Shown here piece after piece: positions 37,504 to 47,275 of a stretch of DNA of 64,000 nt. A model generated the notes under the pieces. The model made no database searches. It saw only the letters and a program-made list of their open reading frames with translations, and was not told the DNA's origin. The translations under genes were made by a program, and so were the position numbers. Position 1 is the stretch's first letter. Each line of letters begins with the position of its first letter. The stretch is from Neorhizobium huautlense (GTDB taxonomy: Bacteria > Pseudomonadota > Alphaproteobacteria > Rhizobiales > Rhizobiaceae): NCBI RefSeq assembly GCF_002968575.1, contig NZ_PVBM01000021.1:43643-107642 (forward strand), given 5' to 3'.

Positions 37504-39342
37504 TCACTTGCCGGCACTCTTCGACCACCAGATGGCAGGGAAGCCTATGCCGTAGGCAGGCAGTTCGGCGGGCCGGGCAATCCTGTTCCAGTAGGCGATC
37601 TTCGCTTCGCCGGAATAGAAGAGAGGCACGACATAGTGGTGCGCCAGCAGTACGCGATCCATGGCCTTGATCGCCGCTACCTGTTCCTCACGATTGGGAG
37701 CGGCGGTGATCATGCGGACCAGCTCGTCGACCGCCGGATCGGCAATGCCGGCATAGTTGCGCGAGCCTGTGCGATTGACGGATTCCGATCCCCAATAATC
37801 GGATTGTTCATTGCCGGGATTCATCGTCTGCGCCCAAACCGCCCAGATCACGTCGTAGTCGAAGCTTCGGGTTCGATTGACATATTGCGAAGCATCCACA
37901 GTGCGAATGCGGGCGTCGACACCGATCTTCTTCAGGCTCGCCACATAGGGGAGCACGGACCGTTCCATGGAGGGGCTGCTAAGCAGTATTTCAAAGCTCA
38001 TGGGCTTCCCGGTCCTGGCATTCACCATCTGGTTGCCTTTCAGCTCCCAGCCCGCCTCCTTGAACAGGCCGATCGCCTTGCGCAGGTTGTCGCGCACCTT
38101 CTGCGGATCGCCGCCCACCGGATTGGTGTAAGGCGTGGTGAATACCGAAGCTGGCACTTTGTCCTTCAGGCCCTGAAGAATTTCGAGCTCGCGGCCTTGC
38201 GGCAGGCCCGAGGAGGCGAGCTCCGTGCCCCAGAAGAAGCTGTCGACACGTTTCAAGCCGCCATAGGCCAGGTTCTTGTTCATGTCCTCGAAATCGAAAG
38301 CATAGTTCAACGCTTCGCGCACCCGAGCATCCTTGAAGATGTCGCGGCGCATATTCGGCACCATAGCCTGCATTACACCGGTCGCCCGGAACGGATTGGT
38401 CAGAGCCTCACGAACGACCCGGCCGTCCTTTACCGCATCGAAATCATAACGTGTGGCCCAGCGGCTCGAACTGTTTTCCTGCTGATAATCGATATTGCCT
38501 GCACGGAACGCTTCGAACTCGACGTCGCGGTCGGCGAAATAGGTATAGCTGATCACCTTGAAATTGTACTGGCCGACATTGACCGGAAGATCCTTGCCCC
38601 AATAATCGTCGCGCAGCTCGTAGCGAATAGTCGCGCCCGGCTGGAAGGCAGCCATTTTATAGGGGCCGGACCCCATAGGAGGCTCCAGCGTGGTGCGAGA
38701 GATATCCCGCTGCTGGCCTTGAGCAGTCTTGCCCTCCCACCAATGCTTCGGCAGCACGGGGAAATCGCCGACGATGGCTGGCAGCTCCCGATTGTTCTTT
38801 TCGTCGAACCGGAACGTAACCTCACGCTCGCCCGTCTTTTCCGCCGCTGTCACGTGCCGGTAGTAGTTCGAGTAAAGCGCACTGTGCTCCTTAGCCTTTT
38901 GAAAACTGAAGATCACGTCATCAGGCGTCACGGGTTGTCCGTCCGCCCATCTTGCTTCGGGGCGAAGACGGAAGGTCACGGAAGACATATCTTCCGGATA
39001 AGAGAGCGCCTCGGCCAGAAGGCCGTAAGAACCAAAAACTTCATCCTCGGAATGTTTCAAAAGCGTATCATACAGGGTGCCGAGTCCAGCTGCCGGCGTG
39101 CCTCGATCGATGAGGGGATTGAAATTGTCGAACGTCCCTTCCTCGGAAAGCCGAAGTTCGCCGCCTTTCGGCGCGTCGGGGTTCACATAGGGAAGCCGTT
39201 TGAAATCTGCGGGCAGCTTCGGCTCGTCGAGAACAGCAATCGCATGCCGCCATTGTGGCTCCTGCGCCGCGGCGGGTGCGGCCGCCACCGCAACCGCCAT
39301 GAGAAACATTCCAAAGCTGCCTTTCAGCCGAGCCAAATTCAT
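37504..39342 (-). CDS. yejA: Periplasmic peptide-binding protein YejA
   Basis: A 612-residue SBP_bac_5 family protein. The signal peptide ends at AAPAAAQ; PYVNPDAPKGGELRLSEEG, then GTLYDTLLKHSEDE and ADGQPVTPDDVIFSFQKAKE are typical. YejA binds peptides and delivers them to YejBEF. It is the first gene of the leftward operon and is divergent from mepA. Confidence 0.94.
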   Translation of the reverse strand: MNLARLKGSFGMFLMAVAVAAAPAAAQEPQWRHAIAVLDEPKLPADFKRLPYVNPDAPKGGELRLSEEGTFDNFNPLIDRGTPAAGLGTLYDTLLKHSEDEVFGSYGLLAEALSYPEDMSSVTFRLRPEARWADGQPVTPDDVIFSFQKAKEHSALYSNYYRHVTAAEKTGEREVTFRFDEKNNRELPAIVGDFPVLPKHWWEGKTAQGQQRDISRTTLEPPMGSGPYKMAAFQPGATIRYELRDDYWGKDLPVNVGQYNFKVISYTYFADRDVEFEAFRAGNIDYQQENSSSRWATRYDFDAVKDGRVVREALTNPFRATGVMQAMVPNMRRDIFKDARVREALNYAFDFEDMNKNLAYGGLKRVDSFFWGTELASSGLPQGRELEILQGLKDKVPASVFTTPYTNPVGGDPQKVRDNLRKAIGLFKEAGWELKGNQMVNARTGKPMSFEILLSSPSMERSVLPYVASLKKIGVDARIRTVDASQYVNRTRSFDYDVIWAVWAQTMNPGNEQSDYWGSESVNRTGSRNYAGIADPAVDELVRMITAAPNREEQVAAIKAMDRVLLAHHYVVPLFYSGEAKIAYWNRIARPAELPAYGIGFPAIWWSKSAGK

Positions 39343-39521
39343 TCGCTACCCCTTGTTCGAATTCTTTGTTGCGCCGAAGCATAGGGCAAAAGGCGGCAAA
39401 AAACAGGAACTCCTGCTCACAAGCGCTTTATCTTCCGTATCGGGACAGCGCTTCTTCGATCTCCATTTCACCAAAATCGTATTTCACAGTAGATTCGAAG
39501 CTACTGAGTGATTTGCGGCGG

Positions 39522-40583
39522 ATGGGCATGGCATCGATTTCGCGTTCAATTATTTTGCAGGCGGTTGCGACCGCGCTTCTTTGCACCGCATTGGCCGGAC
39601 CTTCGGCAGCACAGGAGGGCACCCCGGCGAAACAGCTTTTCGGCGGCGTGGCGCTGCCGAGCAAGGCCGATCCCCAGCCGGTCGGTTTTTACGCGAAGGG
39701 CTGCATGTCGGGCGCAGTGGCGCTGCCGACCGACGGTCCGACTTGGCAGGCCATGCGCCTTTCGCGCAATCGGCGTTGGGGCAATCCGCAGATGATTACG
39801 CTTCTGGAGCAGTTTTCCCGCGATGCGGCCAAGCTCGGCTGGGGATCCGGCATCCTCGTCGGCGACATTTCCCAGCCCCGCGGGGGACCGATGTTATCCG
39901 GCCATTCGTCGCACCAGATCGGCCTCGACGCGGATGTCTGGTTTACGCCGAAACCCAACCAGCCGCTTTCGCCGCAGGAACGCGAAAGCATGCCGTTCAC
40001 CTCCATGCTCGACAAGAGCAAGTTCCTGACCGTCGACCCGAAGCGATGGACACCCACCCACGCCCGCGTGGTAATGCAGGCGGCGAGTTATCCGCAGGTG
40101 GAGCGCGTCTTCGTCAACCCGGCGATCAAGAAGAAGCTCTGCGACACCTGGACGGGCGACCGCTCGCTTCTCGGCAAGGTTCGACCGATCTACGGCCACG
40201 ACGAACACTTCCACATCCGCATCCATTGCCCCGCCGGAGCGTCCGGCTGCCAGAAGCAGGCGCCGGTCACGGCCGGCGACGGGTGCGACAAGTCGCTTGC
40301 CTGGTGGTTTACCAAGGAACCCTGGGCGGCACCGAAACCCGATCCAAACAGGAAGCCGGTGAAACCGCGTCCCGTGATGCTGTCGGATCTGCCAAAGGCT
40401 TGCGCAGCCGTGCTTGCGGCCCCTGCGCGCGCCGAAGAGGAGGCGACCTTCGGCGGCGGCGCAATGGCTTTCACCTCCCAGCCAGCCTCCGCTACGCCGG
40501 CCAGCAACATCGAAGCCATCATCAACGATCCGCCTGTGCCGACTGCCGAGATTCCTCTCCCGACGCCCCGGCCGCTGCAATAA
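39522..40583 (+). CDS. mepA: Penicillin-insensitive murein endopeptidase
   Basis: A 353-residue M74 LAS-type metallopeptidase cleaving D-Ala-meso-DAP cross-links in the periplasm. After a signal peptide (ALAGPSAAQ), SGHSSHQIGLDADVWF supplies His and Asp zinc ligands and YGHDEHFHIRIHCPAG the second metal motif. A proline-rich C-terminal tail of about 80 residues extends beyond the E. coli-type length. The ATG at 39522 or 39528 fits; the long upstream frame has no signal peptide start and overlaps the divergent yejA leader. Confidence 0.92.
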   Translation: MGMASISRSIILQAVATALLCTALAGPSAAQEGTPAKQLFGGVALPSKADPQPVGFYAKGCMSGAVALPTDGPTWQAMRLSRNRRWGNPQMITLLEQFSRDAAKLGWGSGILVGDISQPRGGPMLSGHSSHQIGLDADVWFTPKPNQPLSPQERESMPFTSMLDKSKFLTVDPKRWTPTHARVVMQAASYPQVERVFVNPAIKKKLCDTWTGDRSLLGKVRPIYGHDEHFHIRIHCPAGASGCQKQAPVTAGDGCDKSLAWWFTKEPWAAPKPDPNRKPVKPRPVMLSDLPKACAAVLAAPARAEEEATFGGGAMAFTSQPASATPASNIEAIINDPPVPTAEIPLPTPRPLQ

Positions 40584-40700
40584 CCATCGACAAGGCCGGC
40601 GCTTGAAAGCGTCGGCAGCTCCCCCACCTTCCCAAGAACAATCGGGCACGCTAGAAGCGTGTAAATCGATTGAAACCATTCCTGGGAGAAGGCTCCTGTC

Positions 40701-41081
40701 ATGCCGCCCAAGCCCTGCATCGCGCTGATCGCGCACGACCAGAAAAAGGACGACATGGCGGATTTCGCCCGCCATCATCAAGGCTCGCTGTCGCGCTTTC
40801 GCATCGTCGCCACCGGCACGACCGGAGGGCGGGTACAGGATGCCTGTCCGAGCCTCGACGTCACGCGGCTGAAAAGCGGTCCGCTCGGCGGGGACCAGCA
40901 GATCGGTGCGATGATCGCCACCGGCGAGGTCGACATGCTGATCTTTTTCATCGACCCCTTGAGCGCCCTGCCGCATGACGTGGACGTCAAGGCACTGACG
41001 CGGCTTGCGACCGTCTACGACATTCCGATGGCGCTCAATCGTGCCACGGCCGAAAAACTCATCGACTTTCAGAAGGACTGA
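40701..41081 (+). CDS. mgsA: Methylglyoxal synthase
   Basis: A 126-residue enzyme converting dihydroxyacetone phosphate to methylglyoxal and phosphate. [25 protein letters not shown] (phosphate site), [14 protein letters not shown] and the catalytic Asp region [13 protein letters not shown] are clear. GGGAGAAGG precedes the ATG. It starts nine bases before glk, pairing a glycolytic overflow valve with glucose phosphorylation. Confidence 0.95.
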   Translation: MPPKPCIALIAHDQKKDDMADFARHHQGSLSRFRIVATGTTGGRVQDACPSLDVTRLKSGPLGGDQQIGAMIATGEVDMLIFFIDPLSALPHDVDVKALTRLATVYDIPMALNRATAEKLIDFQKD

Positions 41082-41089
41082 GCCTCGCG

Positions 41090-42112
41090 ATGGCCGATAG
41101 CATGAAGACCGACAAGCTGCCCTTTCCCATCCTGATCGGCGATATCGGCGGCACCAATGCCCGCTTCTCCATCCTGATCGACGCCTATGCGGAGCCGAAA
41201 GCGTTTCCGAACGTGCGGACGGCCGACTATCCGACCATCGACGATGCGATCCAGGCCGTAGTCCTCGACAAGACCTCCGTCCAACCTCGTTCGGCGATAC
41301 TTGCAGTCGCAGGGCCGATCGACGGGGACGAAATCGATCTGACGAATTGCGACTGGGTCGTCCGTCCCAAGGCGATGATCGTCAATCTCGGTTTCGAGGA
41401 TGTCCTGGTCGTCAACGATTTCGAGGCGCAGGCGCTGGCCGCTGCCGCCCTGCCGGACGAATATCGCGAAGCGCTAGGACCGAAGGGAGAGCCGCACATG
41501 GCGTCCCGCGTCGTTCTTGGGCCCGGCACCGGCCTTGGCGTCGCGGGTCTTGTCTATGCGCGTCATATCTGGTTCCCGGTTCCGGGCGAAGGCGGGCATG
41601 TGGATGTGGGTCCGCGCTCGGAGCGGGATTTCGAGATCTTTCCGCATCTCAAGCGGATAGAAGGCCGCATTTCGGCAGAAGAGATCCTGAGCGGCCGCGG
41701 CGTCGTCAACATCTATCAGGCCGTCTGTGCCGCCGACGGAATTGAACCCGCTTTCTCCGACCCGGCAGACATCACGGCAAATGGCCTCAACGGCGGAAAT
41801 CCGCAAGCCGCCGAGACGCTTTCGCTATTTGCCACCTATCTTGGCCGGGTGGCCGGCGACATGGCGCTGATCTTCATGGCTCGGGGCGGCGTCTATCTCG
41901 CCGGCGGCATCTCGCAAAAGATACTTCCTGCCCTGAGAGCGCCGGCTTTCCGGGCCGCATTCGAGGACAAGGCGCCGCATAGCGAGCTGATGGCCACAAT
42001 CCCGACTTTCGTGGTCACTCATCCGCAGGCCGCACTTGCCGGGCTTGCGAGCTTCGCCAGAACCCCCGCCGCCTACGGAATTTCCATGGATGGCCGCCGC
42101 TGGCAGCGGTAA
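41090..42112 (+). CDS. glk: Glucokinase
   Basis: A 340-residue Glk-family kinase. The ATP loop [16 protein letters not shown], substrate-site LTNCDWVV and VVNDFEAQA (catalytic Asp), [11 protein letters not shown] and [10 protein letters not shown] match the proteobacterial glucokinase family. It phosphorylates cytoplasmic glucose. It follows mgsA by nine bases, so the two are likely co-transcribed. Confidence 0.95.
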   Translation: MADSMKTDKLPFPILIGDIGGTNARFSILIDAYAEPKAFPNVRTADYPTIDDAIQAVVLDKTSVQPRSAILAVAGPIDGDEIDLTNCDWVVRPKAMIVNLGFEDVLVVNDFEAQALAAAALPDEYREALGPKGEPHMASRVVLGPGTGLGVAGLVYARHIWFPVPGEGGHVDVGPRSERDFEIFPHLKRIEGRISAEEILSGRGVVNIYQAVCAADGIEPAFSDPADITANGLNGGNPQAAETLSLFATYLGRVAGDMALIFMARGGVYLAGGISQKILPALRAPAFRAAFEDKAPHSELMATIPTFVVTHPQAALAGLASFARTPAAYGISMDGRRWQR

Positions 42113-42238
42113 CAGCTCCATGCCCGAATGCAACAGCGTCGCCGAATCTTGGTCCTGCGGCTTTCAAAACTTCGCCTGAACGGTTAATACCGCCGGCACA
42201 CGGAACTGCCGGCCGGTGGGCCGAAACGGGAAAGCCTT

Positions 42239-44026
42239 TTGAAAGCCGCCAAGAATATCAAACGACAAGTCGATTCAGAGACCGTTGTTGCCGTATTGAG
42301 GCGCGTGATTGCCGAAAACGGTCGCGCCCATATCCGCGGTTATGCCTTCGCGATTTTCTGTCTCGCGGTCGTGGCACTGTCGACGGCATTCACCGCCTGG
42401 ATCATGGAGTCGGTGGTCAACGAGGCTTTTGCCAACAAGCGCGCAGATGTCGTCTGGCTGATCTGCCTCTCCATCTTCACCGCCTTCGTGCTCCGAGGTC
42501 TCGCAACCTATGGCCATTCGGTCACACTTTCGAAGATCGGCAACAACATCGTCGCCAGTTACCAGCGAAGGCTCTTTTCGCACCTGATGACGCTGTCGGT
42601 CGGTTTCTTCAACGAGTCCCGCTCGGCTCATCTGGCGGCTCGGATCAGCCAGAACATAAACGGCATTCGTGACGTCTTGAACCTGACGGTAACGTCGACG
42701 GCGCGCGATCTCCTGACCCTTGTTTCGCTGATCGGCGTGATGATCCTGAAGGACTGGGTCCTGTCGCTGATTGTTTTTGCGGTCGCACCGCCGCTCTTTC
42801 TTGCCCTCCGATACGTGTCCAGACGTCTGCGCGCGGCAACCAAGGAGGCGATCGAGCTCAATAGCCACGTGCTCGGAGCAACCCAGGAAACGATCCTCGG
42901 CATGACCATCGTCAAGTCGTTCACGATGGAAGAGGAACTGACGCGCAAGCTCGAAAAGATCATCCGAGCCGCGGAAAACCGTGCAAACCGTATCGCCCGC
43001 CTGACGGAACGGACGGCGCCGCTTACCGAAACCTTCGCCGGCTTTGCGATATCGAGCGTGCTTGCCTATGCCGCCTTCCGGTCGATCTACGACAATATCC
43101 CTCCCGGGGCGTTTTTCGCTTTCGTCACCGCGCTTCTCATGGCCTATGACCCTGCACGCCGACTTGCGCGACTTCAGGTGCAAATGGAACGCGCTGTCGT
43201 CAACGCCCGGATGATATACGAGCTTCTCGACATGGAGCCGCGCCAGCGCGATCTGCCGGACGCCAGGGATCTTGTCGTGACCGAGGCGAAGATAGAATTC
43301 CGGGATGTCCGTTTCGGCTATGGAGCCGACAGCGTCCTGAATGGTGTCAGTTTTGTCGCCGAGGGCGGAAAGACCACCGCCCTGGTCGGACCGTCGGGAG
43401 CGGGAAAGTCGACCGTCATCAGCCTGATCCCGCGTTTCTACGATCCGGCTGGAGGGGCGATCCTGATCGATGGGCAGGATATAGCCCACATCACAAAACG
43501 GTCGCTACGCAGCCAGCTTGCCTACGTTTCGCAGCAGCCCTATCTGTTCGAGGGCACGATCCGCGATAACATCCGCTACGGCCGGCCAGAAGCCACGGAC
43601 CTCGAAGTGGAGGAAGCCGCCCGCCTGGCTTACGCGCATGACTTCATCATGGAACAGCCCCAAGGTTACGAAACCCCGGTTGGCGAAAACGGCATCACGC
43701 TCTCCGGCGGCCAGCGGCAGAGACTTTCCATCGCCCGCGCTCTTGTTCGCAACGCTCCCATCCTGCTTCTGGACGAAGCGACCTCCGCCCTCGACACCGA
43801 ATCCGAAGCCGCAGTTCAGAAGGCGCTCGACGAAGCCATGCATGGCCGCACCGTCGTCGTCATCGCCCACCGTTTGTCCACCGTGGTTCGGGCGGACAAG
43901 ATCATCGTCATGCAACAGGGCAAGGTCGTGGAAGAAGGCGACCACAATTCGCTGATACAGATGACCAACGGCATCTATGCCCGGCTGAACAATCTCCAGC
44001 GCACCTCCGGATCTGAACTTTTCTAG
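42239..44026 (+). CDS. MsbA-like ABC exporter (membrane + ATPase)
   Basis: A 595-residue half-transporter: six spans (about residues 35-320), then an ATPase domain with GPSGAGKSTVISLI, Q-loop VSQQPYLFEGTIRDNI, signature [15 protein letters not shown], Walker B ILLLDEATSALD and the switch His IAHRLSTV. Related rhizobial exporters flip lipid A or other lipids. The TTG start has only a weak ribosome site (GGGAAAG); a GTG further in is possible. Substrate is not settled by sequence. Confidence 0.88.
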   Translation: MKAAKNIKRQVDSETVVAVLRRVIAENGRAHIRGYAFAIFCLAVVALSTAFTAWIMESVVNEAFANKRADVVWLICLSIFTAFVLRGLATYGHSVTLSKIGNNIVASYQRRLFSHLMTLSVGFFNESRSAHLAARISQNINGIRDVLNLTVTSTARDLLTLVSLIGVMILKDWVLSLIVFAVAPPLFLALRYVSRRLRAATKEAIELNSHVLGATQETILGMTIVKSFTMEEELTRKLEKIIRAAENRANRIARLTERTAPLTETFAGFAISSVLAYAAFRSIYDNIPPGAFFAFVTALLMAYDPARRLARLQVQMERAVVNARMIYELLDMEPRQRDLPDARDLVVTEAKIEFRDVRFGYGADSVLNGVSFVAEGGKTTALVGPSGAGKSTVISLIPRFYDPAGGAILIDGQDIAHITKRSLRSQLAYVSQQPYLFEGTIRDNIRYGRPEATDLEVEEAARLAYAHDFIMEQPQGYETPVGENGITLSGGQRQRLSIARALVRNAPILLLDEATSALDTESEAAVQKALDEAMHGRTVVVIAHRLSTVVRADKIIVMQQGKVVEEGDHNSLIQMTNGIYARLNNLQRTSGSELF

Positions 44027-44051
44027 ACGACCATAACTCATTGATCTGCCA

Positions 44052-44087
44052 CCGCATGTTTGTTACAATTTTGTGACAAACATGCGG
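44052..44087 (+). repeat. 36-nt palindrome ahead of the yrbL-like gene
   Basis: Perfect 12-bp arms (44052-44063 with 44076-44087); in RNA the stem extends by a G-U pair and three more pairs to a 4-base loop. The right arm runs into the G-run that serves as Shine-Dalgarno of the next gene. No T-run follows. Confidence 0.9.
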
Positions 44088-44098
44088 GGGGTATTTAT

Positions 44099-44809
44099 TT
44101 GTTCGGATCGCCTTTGGATTTGGCCGACGGATGGTCGAAGATCGCCGAAGGCTCTGCCCGGGATGTGTATGCGTCCGCGGACTATCCGGATGTTCTGATA
44201 AAGCTGGTCAAGCCCGAATGCATCGGCGTGAACGGAAGCCGAAAGACTAGGCACAGACTCTTGTTCTTTCGCAAGTATCGCCGATTTGGCGCCTATATGA
44301 CATTCCGTCGCGAATTCGACGAATACCTGGAACAGGCGCGAAAATCCGCACAATGGAATGCCGCTGAACTTCCCATCGCCAAGGTCTTTGGGCTTGTCCA
44401 TACGTCACTGGGCCTCGGCCTTGTCGTGGAGAAGATCTGCGACCGGAACGGCCAGATGGCGCCGACGCTTCTTTCGCTCGCGCGCTCGGGCAAAGTTACG
44501 CAACGGCACTACGACATGCTGGCCGATTTCTTCGAGGAATGTCGCAAGAGACATATCGTGCTGATGGACAAGACCCCCGGCAATTTCGTCGTGGCTCCGA
44601 AGGCGGATGGAGGCGAACACATCGTCTGCATCGACGGCACGGGAGACAAGAGCCTCTTCAAGCTCTATTCGGCGAGCCGCTATCTCAACGGATTGAAGCT
44701 GGAGCGCTATCACCGCAAGGTGCTTTGGAAGATGGCGAAGGCCATGCAATCGGGCTCACAGCCAGAACGCCTCGATCCGAGACCGGAGGCGATCAAACTC
44801 GCCGGTTGA
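44099..44809 (+). CDS. YrbL-family kinase-like protein
   Basis: A 236-residue protein of the YrbL (PhoP-network) family, which has a protein-kinase-like fold. IAEGSARDVYASADYPDVLIK resembles the glycine loop and Lys strand, and LMDKTPGNFVVAPK resembles a catalytic loop (Asp, Asn), followed by IVCIDGTGDKS. Activity is not established for the family. The TTG at 44099 with a GGGGGG site seven bases upstream is favoured; the frame continues upstream to 44060 through the palindrome. Confidence 0.8.
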   Translation: MFGSPLDLADGWSKIAEGSARDVYASADYPDVLIKLVKPECIGVNGSRKTRHRLLFFRKYRRFGAYMTFRREFDEYLEQARKSAQWNAAELPIAKVFGLVHTSLGLGLVVEKICDRNGQMAPTLLSLARSGKVTQRHYDMLADFFEECRKRHIVLMDKTPGNFVVAPKADGGEHIVCIDGTGDKSLFKLYSASRYLNGLKLERYHRKVLWKMAKAMQSGSQPERLDPRPEAIKLAG

Positions 44810-44934
44810 TCGCGCGGACGACCGAGCGAAGGCGCACGTCGCCTTGACCTGTCGAAAGTTCCGTGCAACCAGACCTCTCTGCTATCGATCGCGGCGTGGA
44901 GCAGACGCCGTGATGTGTCGGCTGGTGAGGCGGA

Positions 44935-45753
44935 ATGAGCAATAGCGACATGAAACTCGTGGTGGTCGGGGCGGCGGGCCGGATGGGTCAAGCCCTGATC
45001 CGAGTGATCCATGAAACCGAAGGCGTAAAGCTGCATGCGGCAGTCGGGCGCGAGGGATCGGCTTTTGTCGGCAAGGACGCCGGCGAACTCGCCGGAGTCG
45101 GACCGCTCGGAGTGCCCGTCACCACCGATCCCCTGCAAGCCTTTCTGGATGCCGAAGGCGTGCTCGATTTCACCACACCGGCAACAAGCGTCGCATTTGC
45201 CGGCCTGGCTGCGCAGGCGCGTATCGTCCATGTGATCGGCACAACGGGGTGCTCGGCCGCGGACGAGGAGAAGTTCCAGGCAGCAGCCCGCCATGCGCGC
45301 GTGGTCAAATCCGGCAATATGAGCCTCGGCGTCAACCTGCTCGGTGTCCTGACCGCTCAAGCCGCCAAGGCTCTGCCTGCCTCAGCCTGGGATATCGAGA
45401 TCGTGGAAATGCACCACAAGCACAAGGTCGACGCGCCGTCCGGCACAGCGCTGCTCCTCGGCGAAGCGGCGGCCAAGGGTCGCGGCGTGGATCTTGCCAG
45501 CCAGTCGGTACGCGTACGCGACGGCCATACCGGGCCGCGCCCTGCCGGAACGATCGGATTTGCGACGCTGCGCGGCGGCTCGGTCGTCGGCGATCATTCG
45601 GTTATCCTTGCAGGGGAAGGCGAACTCGTGACGCTTTCGCACAGCGCCCGCGACCGTTCCATCTTTGCGCGCGGCGCCGTTACCGCTGCGCTCTGGGCGC
45701 GCGACAAGAAGCCCGGCTTCTATTCGATGCTCGATGTACTCGGGCTTTCCTGA
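44935..45753 (+). CDS. dapB: 4-hydroxy-tetrahydrodipicolinate reductase
   Basis: A 272-residue NAD(P)H enzyme of lysine and meso-DAP synthesis. [40 protein letters not shown] and the active-site [16 protein letters not shown] motif are intact. It precedes gpmA by 25 bases, a pairing seen in rhizobial genomes. Confidence 0.96.
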   Translation: MSNSDMKLVVVGAAGRMGQALIRVIHETEGVKLHAAVGREGSAFVGKDAGELAGVGPLGVPVTTDPLQAFLDAEGVLDFTTPATSVAFAGLAAQARIVHVIGTTGCSAADEEKFQAAARHARVVKSGNMSLGVNLLGVLTAQAAKALPASAWDIEIVEMHHKHKVDAPSGTALLLGEAAAKGRGVDLASQSVRVRDGHTGPRPAGTIGFATLRGGSVVGDHSVILAGEGELVTLSHSARDRSIFARGAVTAALWARDKKPGFYSMLDVLGLS

Positions 45754-45778
45754 AAATCCATCTGGAGGAATTGATCTA

Positions 45779-46414
45779 ATGAGCGGAACTCTCGTCCTTG
45801 TTCGCCACGGTCAGAGCGACTGGAACCTGAAGAACCTTTTCACCGGATGGCGCGATCCCGACCTCACTCCGCTCGGCATTCAGGAGGCCGAAACCGGTGG
45901 CCAGGCGCTTGCCGATACGGGCATCCAGTTCGACATCGCCTTCACATCGGTGCTGAAGCGCGCTCAGGATACGCTGAAGATCGTGCTCGACAAGGTGGGC
46001 CAGCCGGATCTCGAAACCATCCGCGACCAAGCCCTCAACGAGCGTGACTACGGCGATCTTTCCGGCCTCAACAAGGACGATGCCCGTGCCAAGTGGGGCG
46101 AGGAGCAGGTGCATATCTGGCGCCGTTCCTATGACGTGCCGCCGCCCGGCGGCGAAAGCCTGCGCGATACCGGCGCCCGCGTCTGGCCCTACTACCTGAC
46201 CGAAATCCTGCCGCGCGTGCTGCGCGGACAGACGGTGCTCGTCGCCGCGCATGGCAATTCCTTGCGCTCGCTGGTGATGGTGCTCGATCGGCTGAGCAAG
46301 GAGGAGATCCTGAAGCTCAACCTCGCAACCGGCGTGCCGATGGTCTACAAGCTGAACCCGGACTCGACCGTCGCATCCAAGGAAATCCTTGGCGACATGT
46401 CCGGCGCCCACTGA
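45779..46414 (+). CDS. gpmA: 2,3-bisphosphoglycerate-dependent phosphoglycerate mutase
   Basis: A 211-residue histidine phosphatase-fold mutase interconverting 3- and 2-phosphoglycerate. [20 protein letters not shown] carries the phospho-His, [10 protein letters not shown] the catalytic Glu, and [14 protein letters not shown] the second His. The rhizobial form is shorter than the E. coli enzyme, as here. CTGGAGGAA lies ten bases ahead of the ATG at 45779; the longer open frame runs into dapB. Confidence 0.96.
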   Translation: MSGTLVLVRHGQSDWNLKNLFTGWRDPDLTPLGIQEAETGGQALADTGIQFDIAFTSVLKRAQDTLKIVLDKVGQPDLETIRDQALNERDYGDLSGLNKDDARAKWGEEQVHIWRRSYDVPPPGGESLRDTGARVWPYYLTEILPRVLRGQTVLVAAHGNSLRSLVMVLDRLSKEEILKLNLATGVPMVYKLNPDSTVASKEILGDMSGAH

Positions 46415-46451
46415 GGCGGCTTTCCTTCCGATCGAGACCTGAGCGAGCCGT

Positions 46452-47192
46452 TCAGCTCTCGATCGTAAACTGGACGCTGTCGGCCGGAAACCGGCTGACG
46501 GCATACTGGATCGGCGCCCCGTCCGGATCGGTGTTCAGAGCCCGTGCGACCAGAATGATCGCTCCCGGCGACAGCCTGAGATCCACACGGTCCTGCTCGT
46601 CGGCGTGGCTCGCCGTTATTTCCGTCCAAGTTCTCAAATAATCGGGAAGGCCAAGCGCCTTGAAAGCGGCAGTGATCGAACCGCTGTCGCGATAGGCTTC
46701 CGCAATTCCGGCGAAGCGTGCGGCCGGAAACCATGCAGTCGACCGCGAAACCGGCCGGCTGTCGGCCTTGCGGAGCGTTTCCAGTCGAATCACCGGCGCG
46801 CCCTCCTCAAGGCCCAGCGGTATCGCCACACTGGCCGACGCCGGCTCCTCGCCCGAGTGCAGAAGAAGGCCTTCCTTTTCCCGCGCCTGATCGCCGATGC
46901 CTTCATTGAACCGGGTGCGCCGCGTGATCGGGAAATTCAGGCGTTCCTTGCGCTCGATCAGCGTGCCGCGGCCCTGCACGGCCCGCACGATGCCCTCCTG
47001 CGCCAGGGCCGCGAGCGCACTTCTAACCGTATGGCGGTTGACCCCGAACTGGGCGGCCAGCGCCATCTCCGGCGGCACCTTGCCGGAGGCGTCGTACTCG
47101 CCATTGGCGATCGATGCGCGAATCCGGTCCGCAATCTGGCGCCAGAGGGCCACGCCATTCTGCCGCTGTACGTTCACTTGCCCCACATCCAT
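46452..47192 (-). CDS. phnF: GntR/HutC-family regulator of phosphonate metabolism
   Basis: A 246-residue repressor-type regulator. The winged helix covers residues 10-80 (LWRQIADRIRASIANGEYD, then FGVNRHTVRSALAALAQEG), followed by a UTRA ligand domain. It diverges from phnG across 83 bases that contain a symmetrical site fitting a GntR dimer, so it most likely controls the phn operon and itself. The ligand is unknown. Confidence 0.92.
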   Translation of the reverse strand: MDVGQVNVQRQNGVALWRQIADRIRASIANGEYDASGKVPPEMALAAQFGVNRHTVRSALAALAQEGIVRAVQGRGTLIERKERLNFPITRRTRFNEGIGDQAREKEGLLLHSGEEPASASVAIPLGLEEGAPVIRLETLRKADSRPVSRSTAWFPAARFAGIAEAYRDSGSITAAFKALGLPDYLRTWTEITASHADEQDRVDLRLSPGAIILVARALNTDPDGAPIQYAVSRFPADSVQFTIES

Positions 47193-47208
47193 GTCACACG
47201 CTTGTTAT
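47191..47208 (+). promoter_or_regulatory. Pho-box-like direct repeat
   Basis: ATGTCAC and TTGTTAT spaced 11 bases apart resemble two CTGTCAT half sites of a PhoB box, each matching five of seven bases. It overlaps the phnF start codon and lies about 70 bases upstream of phnG. Weak match. Confidence 0.3.
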
Positions 47209-47242
47209 ATCTAAAGGTTACAGGTAAAGTAAGTTGTATGGT

Positions 47243-47260
47243 TGTCTATATTAATAGACA
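47243..47260 (+). promoter_or_regulatory. Putative PhnF operator
   Basis: TGTCTAT-ATTA-ATAGACA: perfect 7-bp arms with a 4-base centre, ending 15 bases before the phnG ATG. Placement in the phnF-phnG gap and size are as expected for a HutC-type GntR dimer. Confidence 0.65.
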
Positions 47261-47275
47261 TTTAGAGGTTTAGCA

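Noticed and set aside
40595..40616. Terminator after mepA
   Set aside because: The hairpin has a two-base loop and no T-run; too weak to call.
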